DNA of 37,830 nt from an uncultured Pelagibacteraceae bacterium. Lineage in GTDB: Bacteria > Pseudomonadota > Alphaproteobacteria > Pelagibacterales > Pelagibacteraceae. Both the position numbers and the translations under genes were made by a program. The first letter of the stretch is position 1. Each line of letters opens with the position of its first letter. The stretch covers positions 1-37,830 of the forward strand of contig CACLYQ010000011.1 of NCBI GenBank assembly GCA_902611175.1, given 5' to 3'. Under the pieces are notes generated by a model. It had not been told where the DNA came from and searched no databases. It worked only from the letters and a program-made list of their open reading frames with translations. Shown in pieces: positions 24,357-33,740 of this stretch.

Positions 24357-24821
24357 TTAAAAGGTTATTATATCTTTTGAGAGACTATTGAAAGAGTTTT
24401 TTATCAAAAAAAGTCTATATTTTTCAAAATAATTAATAAAAAAATCATAATCTTTAACCTCGTTGACAAATGATTTGAATATCAGGACTTTTTTTTCACG
24501 GTTTAAATTTTCCCAATTATCAATTTTATCAATTATTGAAAATAATAAATTTACATAATCTTTCATTTTTTTATTAATTGTAGCATCTCCGTATCCAATT
24601 TCTCTTATTGATAATTCTATTTGTTTAATAGAAAAATCAAAAAATTCTTGTAAGTTTCTTTTTGTTTCTGCTTTTTTATGTATTTTGAGTAAAAAACCAA
24701 GATGAAAAAATAACATTATCATCCTATCATAAAAAGTATCAATTTTTTTTTGATTATATAACTTTTTATCCCTGGTTAGTTTAATTAAATTATTGTAAAT
24801 ATTTATATAATTTTTTGTCAT
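24357..24821 (-). CDS. Ubiquinol-cytochrome c chaperone (CBP3/UQCC1-like)
   Basis: A 154-residue, all-helical protein of the ubiquinol-cytochrome c chaperone family, the bacterial relative of mitochondrial Cbp3, which assists assembly of the bc1 complex. Matching segments are FYDRMIMLFFHLGFLLK near residue 30, FFDFSIKQIELSIREIGYGD near 65-80 and INKKMKDYVNLLFS. The rest is degenerate and Lys/Asn-rich. In Alphaproteobacteria it is typically divergent from bamE and upstream of rpmF-plsX, as here. Its start codon overlaps the bamE start by 2 bp. Confidence 0.82.
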   Translation of the reverse strand: MTKNYINIYNNLIKLTRDKKLYNQKKIDTFYDRMIMLFFHLGFLLKIHKKAETKRNLQEFFDFSIKQIELSIREIGYGDATINKKMKDYVNLLFSIIDKIDNWENLNREKKVLIFKSFVNEVKDYDFFINYFEKYRLFLIKNSFNSLSKDIITF

Positions 24822-25275
24822 GAAATATTTTTTTTTTATTATATTTATATTTATAATTAATTGTAGCTCTAATAAAGTATCAAATTATCATGGCTTTAAA
24901 TCTTTAGAAAAAAAATACGAGATAATAATTATAAATAAATCAAATAAGAACGATATAATTAAATTAATTGGCTACCCATCTATGATTAGTAAATTTGACC
25001 AGGATAAATGGTTTTACGTTGAACGACAAAAAGTTAATCAGTCTCTATTTAAATTAGGTACCCAAAAAATAAAAAAAAATAATATATTAATTGTTGAGCT
25101 AAATGATAATGGAATTTTAAAAAACAAAAGTATTCTGACAATTGATGATATGAATAAAATAAACTATGTAAAAAAAACTACCAAGAAAGATTACAAAAAA
25201 GACGATTTTGTATATAAATTATTCACCAGCTTAAGAGAAAAAATTAATTCTCCAGTTAGAAATAGATCTAAATAA
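24820..25275 (+). CDS. bamE: BamE/SmpA-OmlA family outer-membrane lipoprotein
   Basis: A 151-residue lipoprotein with a hydrophobic signal and lipobox IINC (Cys15). The BamE core follows: a helix ending NKNDIIKLIGYPSMISKFDQDKWFYV, where the GYPS turn and the Trp-Tyr strand are the family pattern, then strands ILIVELNDNGILKNKSIL. BamE is a small helper of the BAM machine inserting beta-barrel proteins. The lysine-rich C-terminal 40 residues are an extension without recognisable motif. Convergent with hppA, no gap. Confidence 0.82.
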   Translation: MKYFFFIIFIFIINCSSNKVSNYHGFKSLEKKYEIIIINKSNKNDIIKLIGYPSMISKFDQDKWFYVERQKVNQSLFKLGTQKIKKNNILIVELNDNGILKNKSILTIDDMNKINYVKKTTKKDYKKDDFVYKLFTSLREKINSPVRNRSK

Positions 25276-27376
25276 TTAACCTGCAATTACAGCTAATAAT
25301 AATAATGCTACAATGTTAGTAATTTTGATCATTGGGTTAACTGCAGGTCCAGCTGTATCTTTGTAAGGATCACCAACTGTATCCCCAGTTACAGCAGCTT
25401 TATGAGCTTCAGATCCTTTTCCACCAAATTTACCATCCTCTATATATTTTTTTTGCGTTATCCCATGCTCCACCACCAGCAGTCATAGATACAGCAACAA
25501 ATAGACCAGTAATAATAACACCCAATAACATTGCTCCCACTGATGACAAAGCTGCAACCTGACCTCCTATTGGAAGAATTATTAAATATAATACTATTGG
25601 TGATAATACTGGTAGTAAAGACGGTATTACCATCTCTTTTATGGCTGCTTTAGTTAATAAATCAACTAACTTTCCATAATCTGGTTTTGATTTTCTCTTC
25701 ATTATACCTGGAATTTTTTTAAATTGTCTTCTAACTTCAATTACAACTGCTCCCCCTGCTCGACCTACAGCTTGCATGCCCATTGATCCAAATAAATATG
25801 GAAGCATTCCACCAATTAATAATCCAACCACAACAAAAGGATTGGATAAATCAAATGTAACAACAATTCCTTCTAATTTTGATCCTGCTTCTTTTGAAAA
25901 ATGTTTAATATCCTCAGTATATGCTGCAAAAAGTACTAAAGCACCGAGACCAGCTGATCCAATTGCATAACCTTTTGTAACTGCTTTTGTTGTATTTCCA
26001 ACAGCATCTAATGCATCAGTAGTTTTTCTTACATTTTTAGGAAGATTTGACATTTCAGCTATTCCTCCCGCATTATCTGTTACTGGTCCATAGGCATCTA
26101 AAGCTACAACCATTCCAGCAAGTGCTAGCATTGTTGTTACAGCTATGGCAATACCAAATAAACCAGCTATAGAATTTGTTAATAAAATACCGGCAACTAT
26201 TATAATTGCTGGGATTGCCGTAGCTTCCATAGATATTGCTAAACCTTGAATTACATTAGTACCATGCCCTGTAGTTGACGACTCTGCAACACTTTTAACA
26301 GGCCTATAATCAGTCCCAGTGTAATATTCAGTTATCCAAATTAACAATCCAGTTATAATTAAACCTACGACACCACAATAATATAAGCTCATACCATTAA
26401 AAGAAACTCCATTTACAGAATAGTTTGTGTCTAATCCAATAACGTAGTCTGTTATGGGATATAAAACAATTAAAGATAAAATAGCTGTAGCAACAAAACC
26501 TTTATATAATGCATTCATTATATTTTTTGATTGTCCAAGTTTTACAAAAAAAGTACCCACTATAGATGTTAAAATACAAGCTGCACCGATACTTAATGGG
26601 TAAACCATCATATTTAAATCTGACACAAAGAATATTGATGAAAGAACCATAGTTGCAACAATAGTTACAGCATATGTTTCAAATAAATCTGCCGCCATAC
26701 CTGCACAATCTCCTACATTATCACCTACATTGTCTGCAATAACAGCTGGATTTCTAGGATCATCTTCTGGAATACCTGCCTCTACTTTTCCAACTAAATC
26801 AGCACCAACATCAGCACCTTTTGTAAAAATTCCACCACCTAATCTGGCAAAAATTGATATTAAAGAGGCACCAAAACCTAAAGCTACTAGTGCATTTACA
26901 ATCTCTCTTTCTTCAACACCGGCTGATAATAAAATATAATAATAAACAGCTATAGCTAATAAAGCTAAACCAGCAACTAACATTCCTGTAATTGCTCCGG
27001 ATTTAAAAGCTATAGAAAGACCTTGAGATAAACCTTTTCTTGAAGCTTCTGCTGTTCGGACATTTGCTTGAACAGATACTAGCATTCCAACATATCCAGC
27101 TATACCAGATAATGCAGCACCAATTAAATATCCAATTCCAACTAATAATGAAAATGCAAAACTAATGATAACTAAAACTACAACACCGACTATAGCGATA
27201 GTTTTGTATTGTCTGTTTAAATAAGCTTTTGCACCAATTTGAATAGCAGAAGCAATTTCTTGCATCTTTGCATTTCCCGCGCTTGCGTTTAAAATTGAAG
27301 ATCCTGTTACAAATCCATAAACAATGGATAATATTCCAGCGAAAATTGTGTATAATAAAATAGTATCTACAGACAT
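25276..27376 (-). CDS. hppA: H+-translocating pyrophosphatase, frameshifted near the C-terminus
   Basis: A membrane pyrophosphatase that couples PPi hydrolysis to proton pumping. About 16 helices and the catalytic signatures [11 protein letters not shown] near residue 190, [20 protein letters not shown] just after and [11 protein letters not shown] near 635 are visible. [10 protein letters not shown] carries Lys at the position that marks the K+-independent class. As read, the frame ends after AKKIYRGW (648 residues). The remaining 56 residues ([16 protein letters not shown] through the last membrane helix) lie in another frame, down to 25276. Removing one base from the T8 run at 25447-25454 gives [10 protein letters not shown] and a normal 699-residue protein. 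A ribosome-binding AAGGA precedes ATG 27376. A sequencing or assembly indel is the first explanation. Confidence 0.95.
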
Positions 27377-27458
27377 ATAATTCCTTAAATAAGTGTTTTA
27401 GTTATTTTTTAAAATGCGGACATTACAAAAAAGAATATAAAAGGCAATATTTAACTTA

Positions 27459-28418
27459 TTAGAATATATGAGAATAACCCTGGTATTTCAGGTATTTTAT
27501 TGGAATTTTCCTATTATCTAAAAGGTAATTTTTTGATTTAGTATTAATATGCCCAATAATAGAAATTTTTTGATTCATTTTAGAAGATAAAGTTTTTATA
27601 TATTTTCTCTTTGACTTAGAAGCTGTAAATAAAATTTGATAGTCATCACCATTGAATAAATAGTCTAACGTCTTCAGTTTTTTGTGTCTAATTAATTGTT
27701 TTAAATGATTTGATATCGGTATCTTATCTATATCGATTAAATAACCAAGTTTTTGATTATTTATTAGTTTATTCAGATCAATTACCAATCCATCTGATAC
27801 ATCCATAGAGCAGTTTGCAATTTTTAAAAGACGTAAACTAAACTTTATAGGTAGATTAGGTGAATAATATTTATCAATAAAATATTTTATTTGATTTGAA
27901 TTTAATTTGATTTTGTTTTGTAAAGCTTTTAATCCAATATAACTATCACCTATATTTCCTGTTACATAAATATCATCTCCATTTTTAGCTTTGTTTCTAT
28001 AAACAATTTTATTTGAATACCCTAAAGACATAATTGTAAAACTTAGATTTTTTGAGGATGTAGTATCACCACCTGATAATTTTATATTAAATCTATTTTG
28101 TTCATTTGATAAAGATTTGTTAATTAATGACATATTTTTTTTTGTAAAATGTTTTTTGTTACCTGAGCCAGCTAAAAAAAAATAATTTGGCTTTACCCCT
28201 TTAGCATAAATGTCTGATATAGATGATCTTATTATTTTTCTTATAACAAGATCAGGTTTATTAAAATTTAAAAAATGTATACCCTCATTATAAGTATCAA
28301 CAGAAATAACTAATTTTTTAGTTTTATCAAAGAAAACATCATCATTTAAATTGAGCGAAGATGGATTATTTTTAGATAATTTTTTTAAATAACTATTTAT
28401 TAAGAATTCTTCATTCAT
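27459..28418 (-). CDS. thiL: Thiamine-monophosphate kinase
   Basis: Phosphorylates thiamine monophosphate to the active diphosphate. The 319 residues follow the PurM/ThiL fold: NLNDDVFF near residue 22, VISVDTYNEGIHF near 40, SSISDIYAKGVKP near 68, KLSGGDTTSSKNLSFT near 115, DIYVTGNIGDSYIGLKAL near 150 and CSMDVSDGLVIDLNKL near 210. The acidic metal/ATP ligands are therefore present. It shares one base with nusB and completes a conserved rib-nusB-thiL cluster. hppA starts 82 bp downstream with its own promoter space. Confidence 0.94.
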   Translation of the reverse strand: MNEEFLINSYLKKLSKNNPSSLNLNDDVFFDKTKKLVISVDTYNEGIHFLNFNKPDLVIRKIIRSSISDIYAKGVKPNYFFLAGSGNKKHFTKKNMSLINKSLSNEQNRFNIKLSGGDTTSSKNLSFTIMSLGYSNKIVYRNKAKNGDDIYVTGNIGDSYIGLKALQNKIKLNSNQIKYFIDKYYSPNLPIKFSLRLLKIANCSMDVSDGLVIDLNKLINNQKLGYLIDIDKIPISNHLKQLIRHKKLKTLDYLFNGDDYQILFTASKSKRKYIKTLSSKMNQKISIIGHINTKSKNYLLDNRKIPIKYLKYQGYSHIF

Positions 28419-28813
28419 CAGTTTCTTAATTTCTTTGAAATTTTATCAAGCAAAGCATTTAAATATTTTGTTTGTGATAAATCGATAAAGAAATTAGAAG
28501 CATTAAGGTATTCTTTAATAATTATCTTTGAAGATATTTTTGGTTTATACATTAATTCAAAAATAGCACTTTTTATTATTACTTGAAAAACTTTATCTAG
28601 GTTTGATATTTTTAAATCTTCATTTAAATGATTTATAATTTCTTCATGAATTATGTCATCTCTTTCAATTGTACCGTTTACTACATCTTTTATAAATTTT
28701 TTGAAACGATGTTTTGGAAAATTTAATTCTACTTCATTGTTATAATACTTGCTGTAAAGCTTCTGAATTATAATAACTCTTGGATTATTTTTTTTACTAA
28801 AATGAAGCGGCAT
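28418..28813 (-). CDS. nusB: Transcription antitermination factor NusB
   Basis: An all-helical RNA-binding factor that with NusE (S10) binds boxA RNA for rRNA antitermination. The 131 residues show IIQKLYSKYYNN near the start, the central helices, and the C-terminal ELMYKPKISSKIIIKEYLNAS with LNALLDKISKKL, the best conserved NusB segment. Very lysine-rich. It is adjacent to ribH (1-bp gap) and thiL (1-bp overlap), the common alphaproteobacterial order. Confidence 0.92.
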   Translation of the reverse strand: MPLHFSKKNNPRVIIIQKLYSKYYNNEVELNFPKHRFKKFIKDVVNGTIERDDIIHEEIINHLNEDLKISNLDKVFQVIIKSAIFELMYKPKISSKIIIKEYLNASNFFIDLSQTKYLNALLDKISKKLRN

Positions 28814-28814
28814 T

Positions 28815-29201
28815 CTATAAAGATAATATTGTTTTTACTGCGTTGGCTGCTTCTCTACCCTTTTTGCCTCGTGCTATAGCTTGATTTTTATTTAAACAAG
28901 TAATTATTCCATTACCAACAGGTTTTTTTGACCCCACAGATATATTCATAATTGCATCAGTCGTTGATTTAGATATAAAATCAAAATGAGGCGTTTGACC
29001 TTTAATTACACATCCAAGTGCTACAAAACCATCATATTTTTTTAAATTTTTAGAAATAACTACTGGTATCTCAAATACACCTGGAACAGAGATTACATTA
29101 ATCTTTGCAAAATTTTTTAGTTCATTCTTGGCACTTTTAAGAAGAGCTGTTGAAATATCTTTATAGTAGTTTGCTTGTATAATTAATACTTTATTTTTCA
29201 T
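28815..29201 (-). CDS. ribH: 6,7-dimethyl-8-ribityllumazine synthase
   Basis: Condenses the ribityl-pyrimidine with dihydroxybutanone phosphate, the penultimate riboflavin step. The 128 residues have VISVPGVFEIPVV near 40, the segment FVALGCVIKGQTPHFDFIS near 60-78 with the catalytic His, and KKPVGNGIITCLNKNQAIAR near 92-112. The N-terminus is slightly short but complete (VLIIQANYY). It overlaps ribBA by 4 bp. Confidence 0.96.
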   Translation of the reverse strand: MKNKVLIIQANYYKDISTALLKSAKNELKNFAKINVISVPGVFEIPVVISKNLKKYDGFVALGCVIKGQTPHFDFISKSTTDAIMNISVGSKKPVGNGIITCLNKNQAIARGKKGREAANAVKTILSL

Positions 29202-30301
29202 TTTATAATTTCTTGTTTAATAATCTTGATACCATAACCATCCAACCCAACAACCTTTTTTAGAGTTCTAGTAACTAATATCATTTTCTTTATTTTTATA
29301 GACTTAATTATTTGAGCTCCAATACCATAACTTTTTATTAATTGATCCTTTTCCTTAGTTTTAGACTTTTTATCTTTAAAATCTTTAAGTGTTTGAGTAA
29401 CAGATTTTAAATTTGGATCTCTTATAAAAATCATAACGCAATTGCTGTATTTTTTAAAATATTTTAAAGTTTTTTCAAATGAGTTAGGGAGTTTTTGATT
29501 AATTAGATAATTTTGAACTACATTAGATGAAATGACTCTTACTCTTGGTGATTTACTTTTATTAACTTTACCCTTAACTAATGCAAAATGCTCAGACCCA
29601 TCAATTGAGTTCTCAAAAACATAAATTTTAAATTTTTGATTATTTAAAATAATTTTAGATGTTTTTTTTAATTTAATAAGATTTTCTTTTCTTAATCTGT
29701 ATGAAATTAAATCTTCAATTTTAGCAATATGAAGTTTATGTTTACTTGCAAATTTTAATAAGTCATCACCTTTTGCCATCGAACCATCTTCATTCATAAT
29801 CTCACATATTACAGCAGCTGGAATTTTGTTGCCAAGTCTGGCTATGTCGACAGATGCTTCTGTATGACCGGCTCTAACAAGAACTCCTCCTTCTCGAGAA
29901 ATAATTGGAAATACGTGACCAGGAGAAACTATTTCATTTTTTAATACATTTTTTTTTGTAGCAACTTTTATTGTTCGTGATCGGTCTTTAGCTGAAATAC
30001 CAGTAGTTATACCCTTCTTAGCCTCTATTGAAATGGTAAAGGCTGTTTGATTTCTCGATTGATTAACAGGAGCCATAAATGTTAGCCCAAGTTTATTTGC
30101 TTGATTTTTATTTAGTGTTAGACAAATTAAACCTCTGCCATTTTTCGCCATAAAGTTAATTTTTTTAGAATTAACATCACTAGCATTAAATACTAAATCC
30201 CCCTCATTTTCTCGATTTTCATCGTCAACAAGAATATACATTCCTCCTTTTTTTGAGATAGATATAATCTTCTCTATTGGGCTATATTTATTTTTTATCA
30301 T
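29198..30301 (-). CDS. ribB: 3,4-dihydroxy-2-butanone-4-phosphate synthase fused to a degenerate GTP cyclohydrolase II-like domain
   Basis: The N-terminal ~205 residues are a complete RibB: DDENRENEGDLVF near 26-38 with the acidic metal ligands, NFMAKNGRGLICL near 48-60, GHVFPIISREGGVLVRAGHTEASVDIARL-type segments near 125-155, and EIMNEDGSMAKGDDLLKFA near 168-185. The C-terminal ~160 residues occupy the place of RibA but lack the zinc site: no Cys-x-Cys in the expected region (around 230-280) and no GSLRCDCG-like motif. This domain is probably not a GTP cyclohydrolase II, and the first riboflavin step must be encoded elsewhere. Comparable fusions with an inactive second domain are known in Alphaproteobacteria. 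The start overlaps ribE by 14 bp. Confidence 0.92.
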   Translation of the reverse strand: MIKNKYSPIEKIISISKKGGMYILVDDENRENEGDLVFNASDVNSKKINFMAKNGRGLICLTLNKNQANKLGLTFMAPVNQSRNQTAFTISIEAKKGITTGISAKDRSRTIKVATKKNVLKNEIVSPGHVFPIISREGGVLVRAGHTEASVDIARLGNKIPAAVICEIMNEDGSMAKGDDLLKFASKHKLHIAKIEDLISYRLRKENLIKLKKTSKIILNNQKFKIYVFENSIDGSEHFALVKGKVNKSKSPRVRVISSNVVQNYLINQKLPNSFEKTLKYFKKYSNCVMIFIRDPNLKSVTQTLKDFKDKKSKTKEKDQLIKSYGIGAQIIKSIKIKKMILVTRTLKKVVGLDGYGIKIIKQEIIK

Positions 30302-30881
30302 TAATAAATTTTTTTACATATTTAGACAAAATATCAATTTCAATGTTAACTAAATCATTTTTTTTAATGTTTGCTAAATTTGTAAGTTTTAGTGTATGTG
30401 GAATAACCCAAATTTCAAATTTATTCTTCTTTATCTTGGCTATGGTTAAAGATACACCATTTATTAAGATTGATGCTTTCTCAACTAAAAATTTATAAAA
30501 TTTTTTATCAATACTAAATTCATAAATTGTAGATTTATCTACTTTTGTTAAATTTGTAACTTTGCTTACTGTATCAACATGACCTTGACAAATATGACCT
30601 GAAATATTTTGTCCATACTTTAAAGGTAGTTCTAAATTAACATAATCACCAACATTAGATTTCTTAAATTTTGATTTTCTAATAGTTTCATTTGATAAAT
30701 AAAATTCAGATATACCTTTTTTATATGATATTAAAGTTAGGCAGACACCATCACAGGAAATAGATATTCCTAATTGCTTATTAGTTAATTTTAATTTTGA
30801 CTTGATAAAGACGTTTATTCCTTTAGCTCTTTTGGTAATATTTGCAATTTTACCTTTATTAAAAATTATTCCATTAAACAT
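30288..30881 (-). CDS. ribE: Riboflavin synthase, alpha subunit
   Basis: Dismutates two lumazine molecules to riboflavin. The 197 residues are two repeated barrels: the first begins MFNGIIFNKGKI with SCDGVCLTLI near 45-54, the second carries GHICQGHVDTVSKV near 98-110 and LINGVSLTIA near 140. The paired cysteine/threonine and histidine positions of the active sites are retained. The gene abuts ribD with no gap and overlaps ribBA by 14 bp. Confidence 0.96.
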   Translation of the reverse strand: MFNGIIFNKGKIANITKRAKGINVFIKSKLKLTNKQLGISISCDGVCLTLISYKKGISEFYLSNETIRKSKFKKSNVGDYVNLELPLKYGQNISGHICQGHVDTVSKVTNLTKVDKSTIYEFSIDKKFYKFLVEKASILINGVSLTIAKIKKNKFEIWVIPHTLKLTNLANIKKNDLVNIEIDILSKYVKKFINDKK

Positions 30882-31976
30882 TTACTGATACCTAAAAAGT
30901 TTTTCTTTATCTAAAAAAGTATTTATTTGAGATCTTTTTTTAAATTTTTTAGACAATAAATCAATAAAAGAATTCAAAGCAACTGAATTTTTTAAATTAA
31001 TTTTATTATCAGCTTTGAATAAATAGAAATCATTTATTAAATTGTTATTTAAGAAAGATTTTAAAAGATTTGGACCCGACTCAAGTAATAAATTTGCATA
31101 ACCTAATGAGTATATTTTTTTTAAAATGGTATTTAAATCAAAACTATTATTTTCCATTTTCATAAAAATTAGTTTTGCATTTTTATTTTTAAATTTATTA
31201 ATAATATTTTTATCTTTTTTATTATGAAAAATATAAGTTTTATTTGAGTTAAGTTTTAATACTTTGGAATTTATTTTAGTCTTCAAATCTTTATCAATAA
31301 TAAATTTTACTGGTGAAAACTTTTCTAAACCTTGAATTCGGCAATTTAAATTAGGATTGTCAGAGTTAATAGTTTTATAAGATGTTAAAATTGCTTGATT
31401 TCTATATCTTAATAAATGAGATACTTTATGAGAATGTTCATTTGTAATTTTTTTTTTAAATAAATAAATTTTATTATTTTTAGAAACAGCTAATTTTCCA
31501 GTAACGTATGGAATATCATTAAATTTTGAAAATTTATAATCTTTGTAAAAATGATTTGCCTCATTTTTAATTAAACCAATTTTAGCCAAAATATTATTTT
31601 TTTTTAAAACACTTTTTGTTTTTTTTGCTGTTCGTTTATCAAAATCTTCAATCGAATAATTAACAAATTTAATCTTTTTTTTTATAATAATGTTTGTGCA
31701 AGGTGGTGTTTTTCCATAATGGATACAGGGTTCTAAAGTTACATACATATTTGAATTTTTGAAATTTATTTTATTATTTTTTAAGGCTGCTACTTCAGCA
31801 TGAGGTCTACCATTAATATCTGTCTTTCCGTAAGAAATGATTTCATCTTTGTGTGTTACTACACATCCAACCGATGGATTTAGTCCAGTTAACCCTTTAT
31901 TTTGATTGGCAAGTTCTAGTGCCAATCTCATGAATGCTTTATTTTTTTCTGATGATTTATCTTTTCTTAAAGACAT
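30882..31976 (-). CDS. ribD: Bifunctional riboflavin deaminase/reductase RibD
   Basis: Deaminates and then reduces the pyrimidine product of GTP cyclohydrolase II. The N-terminal deaminase has its zinc site in HAEVAAL near residue 59 and [12 protein letters not shown] near 83-94, and NPSVGCVV before it. The C-terminal reductase (from about 150) begins [16 protein letters not shown] and includes [13 protein letters not shown]. The start chosen is ATG 31976 ([12 protein letters not shown]), which overlaps the nrdR end by 20 bp. An in-frame Met at 32039 would add 21 unrelated residues inside nrdR. The reductase half is divergent and lysine-rich. Confidence 0.93.
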   Translation of the reverse strand: MSLRKDKSSEKNKAFMRLALELANQNKGLTGLNPSVGCVVTHKDEIISYGKTDINGRPHAEVAALKNNKINFKNSNMYVTLEPCIHYGKTPPCTNIIIKKKIKFVNYSIEDFDKRTAKKTKSVLKKNNILAKIGLIKNEANHFYKDYKFSKFNDIPYVTGKLAVSKNNKIYLFKKKITNEHSHKVSHLLRYRNQAILTSYKTINSDNPNLNCRIQGLEKFSPVKFIIDKDLKTKINSKVLKLNSNKTYIFHNKKDKNIINKFKNKNAKLIFMKMENNSFDLNTILKKIYSLGYANLLLESGPNLLKSFLNNNLINDFYLFKADNKINLKNSVALNSFIDLLSKKFKKRSQINTFLDKEKLFRYQ

Positions 31977-32415
31977 CGATTTTATCAACAAATTGAACGA
32001 AGTCTTTTTCTTCTCTAAAATTTCTATATACTGATGCAAATCTTACATAAGCTACTGGGTCCAATTCTTTTAATCCTTCCATTACCATTGTGCCGATTGT
32101 GTTTGAAGAAATTTCACTCTGACCTAATTCCTCTAAAGACCTTGATATTTTAGATATAAATTTTTCTGCTGTTTCTGTATCTATTGGTCTTTTTTTGAGT
32201 GCTACATATATAGATTTAGACAATTTATCTCTGTCAAATGGAGATTTTCTTCCATTTTTTTTAACAATGATTAATTCTCTGAATTGTACTCTTTCAAAAG
32301 TAGTAAATCTTTGTCCACAAATACATAATCTTCTTCTTCTAATAGCTGTTCCGTCTTCTGTGGGTCTGGAGTCTACAACTGAAGTTTCTCCCTTTTTACA
32401 TATAGGACAAATCAT
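31957..32415 (-). CDS. nrdR: Ribonucleotide reductase regulator NrdR
   Basis: A 152-residue repressor of ribonucleotide reductase genes with an N-terminal zinc ribbon and an ATP-cone ([19 protein letters not shown] near 50-70 onward). The start [11 protein letters not shown] and [16 protein letters not shown] are typical. The second zinc knuckle reads [16 protein letters not shown]: Cys-x-Cys-Gly instead of the usual Cys-x-x-Cys-Gly, one residue short. The frame is intact on both sides, so this is an in-frame 3-base difference. glyA-nrdR-ribD is a conserved order in Alphaproteobacteria. Confidence 0.95.
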   Translation of the reverse strand: MICPICKKGETSVVDSRPTEDGTAIRRRRLCICGQRFTTFERVQFRELIIVKKNGRKSPFDRDKLSKSIYVALKKRPIDTETAEKFISKISRSLEELGQSEISSNTIGTMVMEGLKELDPVAYVRFASVYRNFREEKDFVQFVDKIDVFKKR

Positions 32416-32421
32416 AATTCA

Positions 32422-33732
32422 TTATCCCAAATTTTTATAAATTGGGAAATTTGAACATAAATCAACAACTTCTTTTCTTACTTCGTCTTCTATTTTATTA
32501 TTATCTTCAGGGTTGGATGACAAACCTTTAATTACTTTAGTAATTAACTCACCAACTATTTTAAATTCATTTAAACCAAATCCTCGAGTGGTTGCTGCCT
32601 GAGAACCTAGTCTTATACCTGACGTTACCATTGGACTTTCTGTATCAAATGGAATTCCATTTTTATTACACGTTATATTAGCACGTGATAAACTTTCAGC
32701 TGCATCATTACCTTTAACGCCAAAAGGTCTTAAATCTACCAACATTAAATGAGTATCTGTTCCTCCGGAATAAATCTTAAAGCCATTTGTTTTTAAAGTT
32801 TCTGCAAGAATTTTTGCATTAGCTAAAACATTAGATATATATTCTTTAAAGGAAGGTTCTAATGCTTCTTTGAAACCAACAGCTTTTGCTGCTATTATAT
32901 GCATCAGAGGGCCGCCCTGATAACCAGGAAATACTGCTGTATTAATTTTTTTATAAATATCTTCATGATTTGTTAGAATAATTCCACCTCTTGCACTTCT
33001 AAAAACTTTGTGAGTTGTAGATGTAACGACATGAGCATGATCAACAGGATTTGGATAACCTTTGCCAGCAACAAGACCTGAAAAATGAGCCATATCTACC
33101 ATAAAGAAAGCTCCAACTTTATCAGCAATTTCTCTAAACTTTTTAAAATCAATCACCCTAGAATATGCACTACCTCCAGCAATTATAAGTTTAGGTTTAT
33201 TTTCAACTGCCAGTCTCTCAACTTCATTATAATCAATTAATTCAGATGTTTTATCTACATCGTAACTTATTGCATTAAACCATTTACCTGACATTGCAAT
33301 TTTAAGGCCATGAGTAATGTGTCCACCAGAATTTAAACTCATTCCCATAAATGTATCACCTGGCTTTAATAATGCTAAAAAAACTGCTCCGTTAGCTTGA
33401 GCACCAGAATGAGGTTGTGAATTAGCAAATTTACAATTGAAGAGTTTTTTTAATCTATCATTAGCTAGAGACTCAGCGACGTCAACATGTTCGCATCCGT
33501 TATAATATCTTTTACCTGGGTAACCTTCGGCATACTTATTTGTTAGAACAGAGCCTTGTGCCTCTAAAACAGCTTGCGAAACTATATTTTCAGATGCAAT
33601 TAATTCAATATGATTTTGTTGTCTGATTAATTCTTTATTTACCGCATCAAATATCTCTGGATCAGCTTCAGCTAATTTCTTCTCAAAAAAGTTTTCATAT
33701 TGAGTATTTAAATATTTTTTTTCACTAGACAT
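32422..33732 (-). CDS. glyA: Serine hydroxymethyltransferase
   Basis: PLP enzyme interconverting serine and glycine with transfer of a one-carbon unit to tetrahydrofolate. The 436 residues have [20 protein letters not shown] near 37-56, [17 protein letters not shown] near 60-76, the PLP lysine in [15 protein letters not shown] near 235 and [10 protein letters not shown] near 265. Better conserved and less A+T-biased than its neighbours. It follows rpiB by 8 bp, so there is no room for a separate glycine riboswitch directly upstream. Confidence 0.98.
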   Translation of the reverse strand: MSSEKKYLNTQYENFFEKKLAEADPEIFDAVNKELIRQQNHIELIASENIVSQAVLEAQGSVLTNKYAEGYPGKRYYNGCEHVDVAESLANDRLKKLFNCKFANSQPHSGAQANGAVFLALLKPGDTFMGMSLNSGGHITHGLKIAMSGKWFNAISYDVDKTSELIDYNEVERLAVENKPKLIIAGGSAYSRVIDFKKFREIADKVGAFFMVDMAHFSGLVAGKGYPNPVDHAHVVTSTTHKVFRSARGGIILTNHEDIYKKINTAVFPGYQGGPLMHIIAAKAVGFKEALEPSFKEYISNVLANAKILAETLKTNGFKIYSGGTDTHLMLVDLRPFGVKGNDAAESLSRANITCNKNGIPFDTESPMVTSGIRLGSQAATTRGFGLNEFKIVGELITKVIKGLSSNPEDNNKIEDEVRKEVVDLCSNFPIYKNLG

Positions 33733-33740
33733 TTGTTTAC

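Noticed and set aside
30882..32039. An FMN riboswitch in front of the riboflavin genes
   Set aside because: ribD overlaps nrdR and all rib genes overlap or abut; there is no leader in which the ~130-nt aptamer could lie.
33733..33740. A glycine riboswitch before glyA
   Set aside because: Only 8 bases separate rpiB and glyA, and no tandem aptamer-like G+C-rich segment is seen upstream of the run either.
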